From contig DYTG01000044.1 in the NCBI GenBank assembly GCA_020726085.1, positions 1 to 13,042 on the forward strand: a stretch of DNA of 13,042 nucleotides, given 5' to 3'. The notes below the pieces were generated by a model. The model saw only the letters and a list, made by a program, of their open reading frames with translations, was not told the origin of the DNA and did not search any database. Source of the DNA: Sulfurovum sp. (lineage in GTDB: Bacteria > Campylobacterota > Campylobacteria > Campylobacterales > Sulfurovaceae). The position numbers were made by a program, and so were the translations under genes. This document shows, piece after piece, positions 7,144-13,042 of this stretch; within the stretch, counting starts at the first letter, position 1; each line of letters opens with the position of its first letter.

Positions 7144-8348
7144 AATCTTTGCTTCATATCTTCGAGTAGCTTTTGGTCTATCTCCTCTTTAGAGACGCGC
7201 TCTTTGGAGATCATCAAAATCAACCCGATAGCAAACGAAGAGGCCATAATGTGTGACCCTCCGTAGCTCAAAAAGGGCAAAGCAATGCCTTTGATAGGAA
7301 AGAGTCCCGTAATTCCAAAACTGTTGATGATAAACGAAAGGGCAATAATGAGTCCCACGCCTACCGAAAAGAGATAGTGTGTAGGATTTTGTACCATAGC
7401 GGCGATTTTGAAGATACGATAGGTGATAAAAAGTGTCAATCCCGTCACCAGCAAAATACCCACGAAGCCAAACTCCTCGGCAATACCTGCCAATACAAAA
7501 TCGGTATGAACTTCACTTAGATACCCTAGTTCAAATTGTCCACCACTCAATCCTTTGCCCCAAAAACCGCCGTTGTGTATGGCATTGAGGGAGTTGGAGA
7601 TTTGGTAGGGTTCTTCGTAGGCTTGGACTTTGAGATCTTGTACCACCTCAAAAGGAAAAATCGCCAATACGGTATCTTGTACGCCTCCCCACCAACTCGC
7701 TACCCGTTGGATTCGGTGGGGTGCTGAGAGTATCAACGCCCCCATTCCCATCAAAGCACTCCCTAAAAGCGTGAGAAAAAACTTGAAACTGCTTCCTGCA
7801 AACAAAAAAAGTACCGCCAAAGTCCCCCCTAGTACCACCACTTGCCCCAAATCTTTTTGGAGTATCGCAATAAGCAATACCGCTACAAAAAAGACAATAA
7901 TGTAAGGCAAAAAGACCTTAATCTCCTCTTTGAAGCTCATCTTCTCTCTATCAAGAAGTTTGCGTGAAAAGCTCCACGCCAAAAAAAAGACAAACCCGAT
8001 TTTAAAAAACTCCACAGGGGCAATCGAAAAAGAACCCAATTGTATCCAACGCTTCGCTCCGCTTACGGCATTGACAATGCTTGAAGGCAAAAACTGCATC
8101 ATAATAAGAAGAAAAAAGAAGACACCAAAGAGACCTAGCCCAATGCCATTAAACCATCTATTGGGGTTGAGCCAACTAAGCGTTATAATCATCACAAATC
8201 CCACCCCCACAGCCACAGCTTGACGAATCAAAAAGTGGTTGGAGTCGTACTCATAATAAACAACGGTATAGATGGGGAGTGAGTAGCTCAAAATTATCGA
8301 AAATCCAAGCAGTGCCATGACGGCAAAAAGGAGCGATCTATCAATCAT
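7140..8348 (-). CDS. ftsW: FtsW, septal peptidoglycan glycosyltransferase (SEDS family)
   Basis: A 402-aa polytopic protein with about ten membrane helices. SEDS landmarks are present: SGAKRWI (97-102), PVEFFK (111-116), QKDLGQ (164-169), the large extracellular loop with YQISNSL.AI..GG (249-261) and ELGYLSEVHTDF (273-284), and GITGLFPIKGIALPFLSYGGS (345-365). FtsW polymerises lipid II at the division site, working with a class B penicillin-binding protein. RodA is the close alternative, but the neighbouring murG and the divergent ftsI favour FtsW. Translation starts at ATG (8346-8348) with only a weak purine run upstream. Its stop is about 260 nt from the permease remnant, so the link to murG looks broken at the transcript level. 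Confidence 0.93.
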   Translation of the reverse strand: MIDRSLLFAVMALLGFSIILSYSLPIYTVVYYEYDSNHFLIRQAVAVGVGFVMIITLSWLNPNRWFNGIGLGLFGVFFFLLIMMQFLPSSIVNAVSGAKRWIQLGSFSIAPVEFFKIGFVFFLAWSFSRKLLDREKMSFKEEIKVFLPYIIVFFVAVLLIAILQKDLGQVVVLGGTLAVLFLFAGSSFKFFLTLLGSALMGMGALILSAPHRIQRVASWWGGVQDTVLAIFPFEVVQDLKVQAYEEPYQISNSLNAIHNGGFWGKGLSGGQFELGYLSEVHTDFVLAGIAEEFGFVGILLVTGLTLFITYRIFKIAAMVQNPTHYLFSVGVGLIIALSFIINSFGITGLFPIKGIALPFLSYGGSHIMASSFAIGLILMISKERVSKEEIDQKLLEDMKQRF

Positions 8349-8476
8349 AATGAATGCACTTTCTACTATTTAATATTAATCATCTATCCCTTTTGTAATG
8401 GGATTTATCTTTATTTATTATTTTATCGAAAAATGTGCTTAATATAAAGAATATTTCGTATAAAATTATATTTAAT
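8349..8476. promoter_or_regulatory. Divergent promoter region of ftsW and ftsI
   Basis: This 128-nt AT-rich intergenic region must serve both division genes. Towards ftsW (minus strand) TTACAA and TATTAA are separated by 17 nt, a plausible -35/-10 pair. Towards ftsI there are TATAAA boxes at 8443-8448 and 8459-8464; the second would leave only a few nucleotides of leader. An inverted repeat ATCCC-9 nt-GGGAT (8386-8404) overlaps the putative ftsW -35 area and could be an operator, but it is short. No strong Shine-Dalgarno sequence precedes ftsI. Confidence 0.4.
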
Positions 8477-10339
8477 ATGAATAAATATAGAAAAAATCAA
8501 TCAACCAATGTGCGAAGCAGTAAACTGTTGCTTCTCTACCTTATTATTTTTGTAGCTATTTCGACTTTTTTATACAGAACCTATACCGTTATCAAAACCC
8601 CTAGAGATTTGCCCTCTTCGACGACCAAGCTCAAAGAGCGTTCAAAAAGAGGTGTCATTGTCTCTGCCGATAACTATCGTGTAAGCTACAGTAAAAAAAT
8701 CTATGAAGCTACCATCAATACATTGGGTATTGATCCCGATAAACTTGATTTGTTTATTGAGCTTTTTAGTATTTATAGCGATATGGATAGGGATATAGTC
8801 AAAAGCTCTTTGCTTGATGATAGGGGTGAACTCATAGAGGGGCGTGTGGTAATTAGCCGCTACCTTGATGCCAAAAGTGCCAATCATCTCAAATCTCTAG
8901 CCTACAAACTACGCCAAATGAAGATTTTTAAACCCATCAAAAATGCCAATGGAGTCGAAATCCTCTATGGGCTTGATATTGTCGAGGTGGGAGAGAGTCG
9001 CTACTATCCCCTTGACGATACCCTCACGCCTGTATTGGGCTATACTCGTAACAATCTTCAAGATGGCTACACAAGACCTTATGGCATCAAAGGTTTGGAG
9101 CGATATTACAACACCTACATTCAATTTAAACGTGACGGCTTCTATATGGGCAAACGAGACGTCGTTGGCAATATCGTTTACGGTGACAACTCCCGCCATG
9201 TTGAGTTTATCGATGGATTGGATTTGCACCTCGCTATCCCTCTCAAACTCCAAAGACGTATCGAAAAGGTACTCGATTACATGAAAGACTTTGTTGGTGC
9301 CAAAGAGATTATCGCAGGAGTCATGGACAACACAAACGGCAAAATCCTAGCCCTTGCCAGCAGCGAACGCTTTAACCCTAACCGTATCACACAAGATAAA
9401 ATTGAAGCCCTCAATCCCAAATTTACAGAGTATCTCTACGAACCAGGATCGGTTATCAAACCTCTTTCGTTTGCTATCGTCATGGATAGAGGCAAGGTTA
9501 CACCCGATGAAATCATCCCTACCGATGATGGAAAGTTGCGTATTGGTCGCTACCTTATTACTGATGATGATAAATTTGCCGCTTTGAGTGCTACCGATGT
9601 ACTCGTACACTCTTCCAATGTGGGTATATCCAAACTCGTATGGCGTATTTCGGGGCGTGAGCTTTATGATGGGTTTAGAAGATTTGGTTTGGGGGAGTCT
9701 AGCGGTATCGATTTGACACGAGAGCTGACTGGAAAAATCAAAAAAGCCTTTATGCTTCGCCATCCACTCCACAGTGCCAACAGTGCTTACGGTTACGGTA
9801 TGCAAGCTACCTTTATGCAGCTTTTTAAGGCTTATAGTGCTTTCAACAACGAGGGCATTGCCCAAACGCCCCAAATCTTAGACTACTTCAAGGATACTCA
9901 AAAAGAGGAGTACTACACACTTCCCCCCACCAAACCCAATCGTAGAGTTATGAGCAGAGATACCGCCCACAAAATGAACACCATTTTGCAAAAAATCGTG
10001 CAAGGAGGTACAGGGAAAAAGGCTCAATGCGAGGGACTTATCATCGGAGGTAAAACGGGTACATCGCATATCGCTACAGGGGGAAGCTATACCAAACGCT
10101 ACAACAGCACCTTTTTAGGCTTTGCCAACGACAACTTTAACCATCGCTACACCATCGGAGTCCTTGTTATAGAGGCTCAAAAACCCTACAAATACTTCGC
10201 CTCCGAATCGGCAGCACCGACTTTTAAAAAGATTGTCGAACAACTTGTCAAACTAAAACACCTCAAACCCACCTTGCCCCCAAAACCTACTCTTGATACC
10301 AATACTACAAACACTCCAAAGCAAACAAACAAACACTGA
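8477..10339 (+). CDS. ftsI: FtsI/PBP3-type peptidoglycan transpeptidase
   Basis: A class B penicillin-binding protein of 620 aa that cross-links septal peptidoglycan. It has a short cytoplasmic N-terminus, one membrane anchor (about 17-35), a pedestal domain, and a C-terminal transpeptidase domain with the three active-site motifs: SVIK (Ser325 nucleophile to Lys328), SSN (379-381) and KTG (526-528). The open frame extends back to a GTG at 8435, but the ATG at 8477 gives a normal N-terminus (MNKYRKN, positive before the helix), so I chose it. The last 28 residues (about 593-620) are a low-complexity Pro/Thr/Lys/Asn tail beyond the domain. It is divergent from ftsW, its expected enzymatic partner. 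A role in elongation (PBP2/MrdA) is less likely in this context. Confidence 0.92.
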   Translation: MNKYRKNQSTNVRSSKLLLLYLIIFVAISTFLYRTYTVIKTPRDLPSSTTKLKERSKRGVIVSADNYRVSYSKKIYEATINTLGIDPDKLDLFIELFSIYSDMDRDIVKSSLLDDRGELIEGRVVISRYLDAKSANHLKSLAYKLRQMKIFKPIKNANGVEILYGLDIVEVGESRYYPLDDTLTPVLGYTRNNLQDGYTRPYGIKGLERYYNTYIQFKRDGFYMGKRDVVGNIVYGDNSRHVEFIDGLDLHLAIPLKLQRRIEKVLDYMKDFVGAKEIIAGVMDNTNGKILALASSERFNPNRITQDKIEALNPKFTEYLYEPGSVIKPLSFAIVMDRGKVTPDEIIPTDDGKLRIGRYLITDDDKFAALSATDVLVHSSNVGISKLVWRISGRELYDGFRRFGLGESSGIDLTRELTGKIKKAFMLRHPLHSANSAYGYGMQATFMQLFKAYSAFNNEGIAQTPQILDYFKDTQKEEYYTLPPTKPNRRVMSRDTAHKMNTILQKIVQGGTGKKAQCEGLIIGGKTGTSHIATGGSYTKRYNSTFLGFANDNFNHRYTIGVLVIEAQKPYKYFASESAAPTFKKIVEQLVKLKHLKPTLPPKPTLDTNTTNTPKQTNKH

Positions 10340-10351
10340 AGCCTAACCTTT

Positions 10352-10372
10352 ATAGGGCGGGTGAAACCCACC
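10352..10372 (+). repeat. REP-like palindrome A
   Basis: An ATAG head (10352-10355) is followed by GGCGGGT-GAA-ACCCACC. The stem is GGGT/ACCC plus two outer G-C pairs, with one C/A mismatch and a GAA loop. Head tetranucleotide, mismatched stem and tiny loop resemble REP sequences associated with REP-associated tyrosine transposases. It begins 12 nt after the ftsI stop and could also end transcription, although no T-run follows. Confidence 0.5.
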
Positions 10373-10412
10373 ATTTAGGAGAGAGTGTGAAATAACAATG
10401 GTTAAAATAGTG

Positions 10413-10434
10413 ATAGTGTGCATTTTAATGCACC
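10413..10434 (+). repeat. REP-like palindrome B
   Basis: An ATAG head (10413-10416) and a T precede a perfect palindrome, GTGCATT-TT-AATGCAC (10418-10433), followed by C. The layout copies palindrome A (ATAG head, palindrome, trailing CC) but the stem sequence is unrelated. No T-run is present on either side that would make it an obvious intrinsic terminator. Confidence 0.5.
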
Positions 10435-10464
10435 AAAAAGCCAATTTTGCAAGAAATTCCGTAT

Positions 10465-10490
10465 GCGTTCCACCTCTGGAGAGGTGAGTG
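10465..10490 (+). repeat. REP-like palindrome C
   Basis: The perfect 6-bp stem CACCTC/GAGGTG (10471-10476 and 10481-10486) closes a TGGA loop and is preceded by GCGTTC. The GCGTTCC...TGGA...pattern recalls a widespread type of short extragenic palindrome; this is my recollection of the motif, not a search. It lies 15 nt after the pepA stop, between convergent genes. Confidence 0.45.
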
Positions 10491-10500
10491 AAAAAATGCT

Positions 10501-11952
10501 CTATTGGGCAAGACGCGCAAGTGTGGCTACCATCAAACGTACTCCAGCACCACTTGCACCTATGGGATTTTCGCCCCATTCGTGTTCGACAAAAGAGGGG
10601 CCGGCTATATCAAGATGTACCCATTTGTTTTTGTGGTTCTCGTCGATAAACTCCGACAAAAAGAGTCCTGCGGTGATAGCTCCGCCGTAGCGTGTATTGG
10701 AGATGTTGCAAATATCGGCGATGTTGCTTTTGAGCGTGGCTTTGAGGTAGCGGTTAAAATCAAGCTTGGTCACAAGCTCCCCCGAAACTTCACGTCCTGC
10801 TTCCACAATCGTTTGTGAAGCTTTGGAGTCGTTGCTCATTATCCCTATCGTATATTCTCCAACACCCACCACGCACGCTCCTGTAAGCGTTGCCATATCG
10901 TAGAGATAGTCGGCTTTGACCTCTTGTTGGGCATAGGCTAAGACATCGGCAAGTACCAAACGCCCCTCGGCATCGGTATTGCGTACCTCTATGGTTTTGC
11001 CGTTTTTGGATACCAAAACATCATCGGGCTTATAGGCATCGCCTCCTATCATATTCTCCACCGCACCCACAAATCCATGCACTTCGATAGGGAGCTTGAG
11101 TATCGCTACAGCTCTCATAATCCCCAGCACGGCACTTCCGCCACTTTTGTCGGCTTTCATTGTGACCATGTGTTCGGAGGGTTTGAGTGAAAGTCCTCCG
11201 CTATCGTAGGTAAGCCCTTTGCCCACAAGAGAGACAACGGCTTTGGGATTTTTGGGTTTGTGCATGAGATGAATCACACGAGGCTTATGACGACTCGCTC
11301 TTGCTACGGCCAAAAGTGCCTCCATCTTTTGCTCTTTTATCTCATTGGGTTTTAAGACATTGCACTCCAATCCTTGTTCTTTGGCTAGATGCGTAGCAAT
11401 ATCGGCTAAGACTTCAGGGTAACAATCATCGGGAGTAGTATTGACAATGTCACGAGTAAAGTTGGTCGAGGTAGCTACGACATGGGCTTTAGCAATTGCC
11501 TCTTTGGCTTTTTGGATATCCAACGTTTGGGCGTTGAAGCTTTGGGTTGAAAAAGTAATCGATTCGATAACGTTTTTGGATTTTTCACTTTTGTATCTTT
11601 CAAAGCGGTAAGCACCCAGTATAAATCCCTCCACCATAGCCTCAATTGAGGTTTCATCTTCATTAATATACGAAGCGACTTTGAGAGTGCTATAGGTTGT
11701 CAATTGTATCGCTTTGATTGCTTTTGCGGCTGCGGTTCGTAGATTGTAGCTTTTGAGGTCATCAACGCCTACATAGATTCTATCGCTTCCTACTATCAAA
11801 GCGGTGCTGTCTTGTTCGGCTTTAAAATTGAGCTTTTTTAGCTCTTTGGCATCTCGCACGAAGAGATCTTCAAAGTCTCTATTGACCACAAAAACAATCT
11901 CTAGTTGCGCATCAATATCTTTGAGTTTTTTATCTTTGAGTTGAATTTTCAT
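10501..11952 (-). CDS. pepA: Leucyl aminopeptidase (M17 family)
   Basis: A 483-aa cytosolic M17 metallo-exopeptidase that releases N-terminal residues, chiefly Leu, from peptides; the active form is normally a hexamer with two metals per subunit. The N-terminal half is the variable domain. The catalytic half keeps every expected residue: Lys245 and Asp250 in VGKGLTYDSGG, catalytic Lys257, Asp268, and NTDAEGR (325-331), which supplies Asp327, Glu329 and catalytic Arg331. Full-length with no truncation. The ATG has AGGA 7 nt upstream, and a TATAAT box lies about 32 nt upstream in the region shared with rsuA. Some PepA proteins also bind DNA, but nothing here indicates that role. Confidence 0.96.
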   Translation of the reverse strand: MKIQLKDKKLKDIDAQLEIVFVVNRDFEDLFVRDAKELKKLNFKAEQDSTALIVGSDRIYVGVDDLKSYNLRTAAAKAIKAIQLTTYSTLKVASYINEDETSIEAMVEGFILGAYRFERYKSEKSKNVIESITFSTQSFNAQTLDIQKAKEAIAKAHVVATSTNFTRDIVNTTPDDCYPEVLADIATHLAKEQGLECNVLKPNEIKEQKMEALLAVARASRHKPRVIHLMHKPKNPKAVVSLVGKGLTYDSGGLSLKPSEHMVTMKADKSGGSAVLGIMRAVAILKLPIEVHGFVGAVENMIGGDAYKPDDVLVSKNGKTIEVRNTDAEGRLVLADVLAYAQQEVKADYLYDMATLTGACVVGVGEYTIGIMSNDSKASQTIVEAGREVSGELVTKLDFNRYLKATLKSNIADICNISNTRYGGAITAGLFLSEFIDENHKNKWVHLDIAGPSFVEHEWGENPIGASGAGVRLMVATLARLAQ

Positions 11953-11983
11953 CTATTATCCTAATACTATGAGTTGAATACTA

Positions 11984-11989
11984 ATTATA
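11984..11989 (-). promoter_or_regulatory. pepA: Candidate -10 box for pepA
   Basis: Minus-strand TATAAT lies 31 nt upstream of the pepA ATG in the 152-nt region divergent with rsuA. The sequence upstream is T/A-rich without a clear -35, as expected for this group. Confidence 0.45.
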
Positions 11990-12054
11990 GATAAATAAAA
12001 TTAATGTAGGCTAAGCTTTTGAACTCTTTAATCTCATTGTCAAATTCTTTGAGA

Positions 12055-12060
12055 TACAAT
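12055..12060 (+). promoter_or_regulatory. rsuA: Weak -10 candidate for rsuA
   Basis: TACAAT precedes the rsuA ATG by 44 nt. A TTGTCA at about 12037-12042 is too close (12-nt spacer) to serve as its -35. The leader contains a small CCC-TTAAC-GGG palindrome. AAGAG before the ATG is only a modest ribosome binding site. Confidence 0.3.
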
Positions 12061-12104
12061 GCCTTTCAAACTCCCTTAACGGGCATATTGACAAGAGTAA
12101 TAGC

Positions 12105-12836
12105 ATGAGTCTCGTTCAAAAATCAAAAATTCGCCTAGACAAACTTCTCTCATCTTTGGGCTATTGCAGTCGCAAAGATGTTCTATTTTTACTGCGAAAC
12201 GGTATCGTAAAGCATATTCAAAAAACTCCTCTTAAACCCGATACAAAAGTACTTCACGATGAGATATTGTTTGATAATGAGCCACTTGATTCGCCTTTTG
12301 GGATGGTGATTTTGATGCACAAACCCATAGGCTATATATGCACTCACGACGAGGGAGAGGGGCGATTGGTCTATGAGCTGCTTCCACAAAGATGGCGTAA
12401 AAGAGTTCCAAAAATCTCTACCGTTGGAAGATTGGATAAACAGACAAGCGGGTTACTCTTGCTTACCGATGATGGAGATTTGTTGCACCGCCTCATCTCC
12501 CCTAAACACAAAGTACCAAAAGTATATGAAGCTAGACTCGATAGGGCTTTAGAAGATGATAAGTTGGGTATTTTTGCTTTGGGGACACTGATGCTAAAGG
12601 GCGAAAAAACACCCTGCCTTCCTGCTCAATTGAGCGTTATAGACGATACCTATATGCAGCTAACCATCACCGAAGGACGCTACCATCAAGTACGACGAAT
12701 GTTTGCAGCCCTTGGCAGCCACGTCACAGCGTTGCACCGCTCTAGCTTTGGTACATTAACACTAGAGGATTTACAAGCTGGGGAGTACAGAGTACTATCC
12801 CGCCCCCAAATAGAATTTGCTTTTGGGGCATATTGA
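12105..12836 (+). CDS. rsuA: 16S rRNA pseudouridine synthase, RsuA type
   Basis: A 243-aa RsuA/RluB/E/F-family enzyme. An N-terminal S4 RNA-binding domain (about residues 8-60, beginning IRLDKLLSSLGYCSRKD) is followed by the catalytic domain with KPIGYICT (73-80), the active-site loop GRLDKQTSG (108-116; catalytic Asp111) and EGRYHQVRRM (190-199). Family members convert a specific uridine to pseudouridine in rRNA. The compact size and the SPKH.VPK.Y and GE.TPCLPA segments fit RsuA (U516 of 16S rRNA, E. coli numbering) better than the 23S enzymes, but the exact target is inferred. It is divergent from pepA and convergent with the gene cut by the right edge. Confidence 0.92.
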   Translation: MSLVQKSKIRLDKLLSSLGYCSRKDVLFLLRNGIVKHIQKTPLKPDTKVLHDEILFDNEPLDSPFGMVILMHKPIGYICTHDEGEGRLVYELLPQRWRKRVPKISTVGRLDKQTSGLLLLTDDGDLLHRLISPKHKVPKVYEARLDRALEDDKLGIFALGTLMLKGEKTPCLPAQLSVIDDTYMQLTITEGRYHQVRRMFAALGSHVTALHRSSFGTLTLEDLQAGEYRVLSRPQIEFAFGAY

Positions 12837-12860
12837 TACGTATGATATTGCAGATGAAGT

Positions 12861-12885
12861 CAAAAGTACCCAAGGGTATCCTTTG
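12861..12885. terminator. Possible weak hairpin after rsuA
   Basis: A palindrome centred on TACCC-AA-GGGTA (12867-12878) is extended by a G-U pair and by flanking CAAA/TTTG across an internal loop. The AA centre forces a four-base loop. No proper T-run follows, so termination activity is uncertain. It lies 24 nt after the rsuA stop, between convergent genes. Confidence 0.3.
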
Positions 12886-12892
12886 AGAAGTT

Positions 12893-12925
12893 GGTGAATA
12901 AGTTGCCGTTTTGCAACCCACCTAT
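12893..12925 (-). repeat. REP-like palindrome D
   Basis: Read on the minus strand an ATAG head (12925-12922) leads into two nested stems: GGTG/CACC outside, using the last G of the head, and GTTGC/GCAAC inside around a six-base AAAACG loop. An unequal internal loop (G against TTATT) separates them. The head matches palindromes A and B. It starts on the stop codon of the right-edge gene and could act as its terminator, though no T-run follows. Confidence 0.4.
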
Positions 12926-13042
12926 CAACACATACACCCCCACACCAACTCTTTCAAGGCTTTCATGGTGGATTTATCCATATCGTGCATCATGGCAACC
13001 CTAAGGGCGTGGATAGCCTCTTTGCATTGGGCTTTGGGGATG
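12925..13042 (-). CDS. C-terminal end of an unidentified protein (cut by window edge)
   Basis: The last 38 codons of a minus-strand gene whose start lies beyond the window. The visible part is helical-looking and Met/Ala/Lys-rich (EAIHALRVAMMHDMDKST), and ends in a Cys-containing motif, WGCMC, just before TGA; a third Cys is near the window edge. The reading frame has no stops and its composition is protein-like. I do not recognise the family. The closing Cys pair might bind metal or form a disulfide, but this is speculation. Confidence 0.5.
   Translation of the reverse strand, partial: IPKAQCKEAIHALRVAMMHDMDKSTMKALKELVWGCMC

Noticed and set aside
8435..8476. Longer N-terminus of FtsI from GTG at 8435
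   Set aside because: The extra 14 residues lie in AT-rich promoter-like sequence without a ribosome binding site; the ATG at 8477 gives the normal short cytoplasmic tail before the membrane anchor.
9347..9874. 175-residue open frame on the minus strand inside ftsI
   Set aside because: It lies fully antisense to the transpeptidase domain, has no ribosome binding site, and its composition follows the codons of ftsI.
10340..10500. CRISPR-like or riboswitch interpretation of the ftsI-pepA gap
   Set aside because: The palindromes differ in sequence and spacing, so they are not direct repeats, and they lie after stop codons, not before a start.

Overview
The window reads as a moderately AT-rich chromosomal segment of a Campylobacterota (epsilonproteobacterial) genome. 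This is inferred from the style and grouping of the proteins (ftsW beside murG, PqiA split into two short genes) and from the AT-rich TATAAT-type -10 boxes with poor -35 boxes. No tRNA, rRNA, CRISPR array, insertion sequence or phage gene is visible. Nearly everything concerns building the cell envelope.

Layout. Positions 123-4952 (minus strand) hold a tightly packed block read as psd, a HAD phosphatase, pqiA (first half), pqiA (second half), pqiB and pqiC. Its genes are separated by 2-6 nt or overlap. It joins the last step of phosphatidylethanolamine synthesis to a PqiABC-type intermembrane lipid-transport machine. Upstream on the same strand are murG (5022-6044), which has its own TATAAT box, and then a degraded MlaE-type ABC permease (6113-6880) that lacks a start, its N-terminal part and its C-terminal membrane segments. 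A gene-poor stretch (about 6884-7139) follows, then ftsW (7140-8348). ftsW and ftsI (8477-10339, plus strand) are divergent and share a 128-nt AT-rich intergenic region. They form a SEDS glycosyltransferase / class B PBP pair, and murG makes the lipid II they use.

ftsI converges on pepA (leucyl aminopeptidase, 10501-11952, minus). The 161 nt between them carry three short palindromes of different sequence that resemble REP elements. pepA is divergent from rsuA (16S rRNA pseudouridine synthase, 12105-12836, plus). rsuA converges on the end of an unidentified gene cut by the right edge (12925-13042, minus), again with a REP-like palindrome between them.

Two start sites are revised from the longest open frame. 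ftsI probably starts at the ATG at 8477, not the GTG at 8435. The second pqiA gene probably starts at 2903, overlapping the first by 20 nt, not 149 nt. No clearly new biological system is evident. The points most worth checking are the decaying MlaE-like permease in the cell-division cluster, the REP-like palindromes that share an ATAG head, and the psd-pqi operon.
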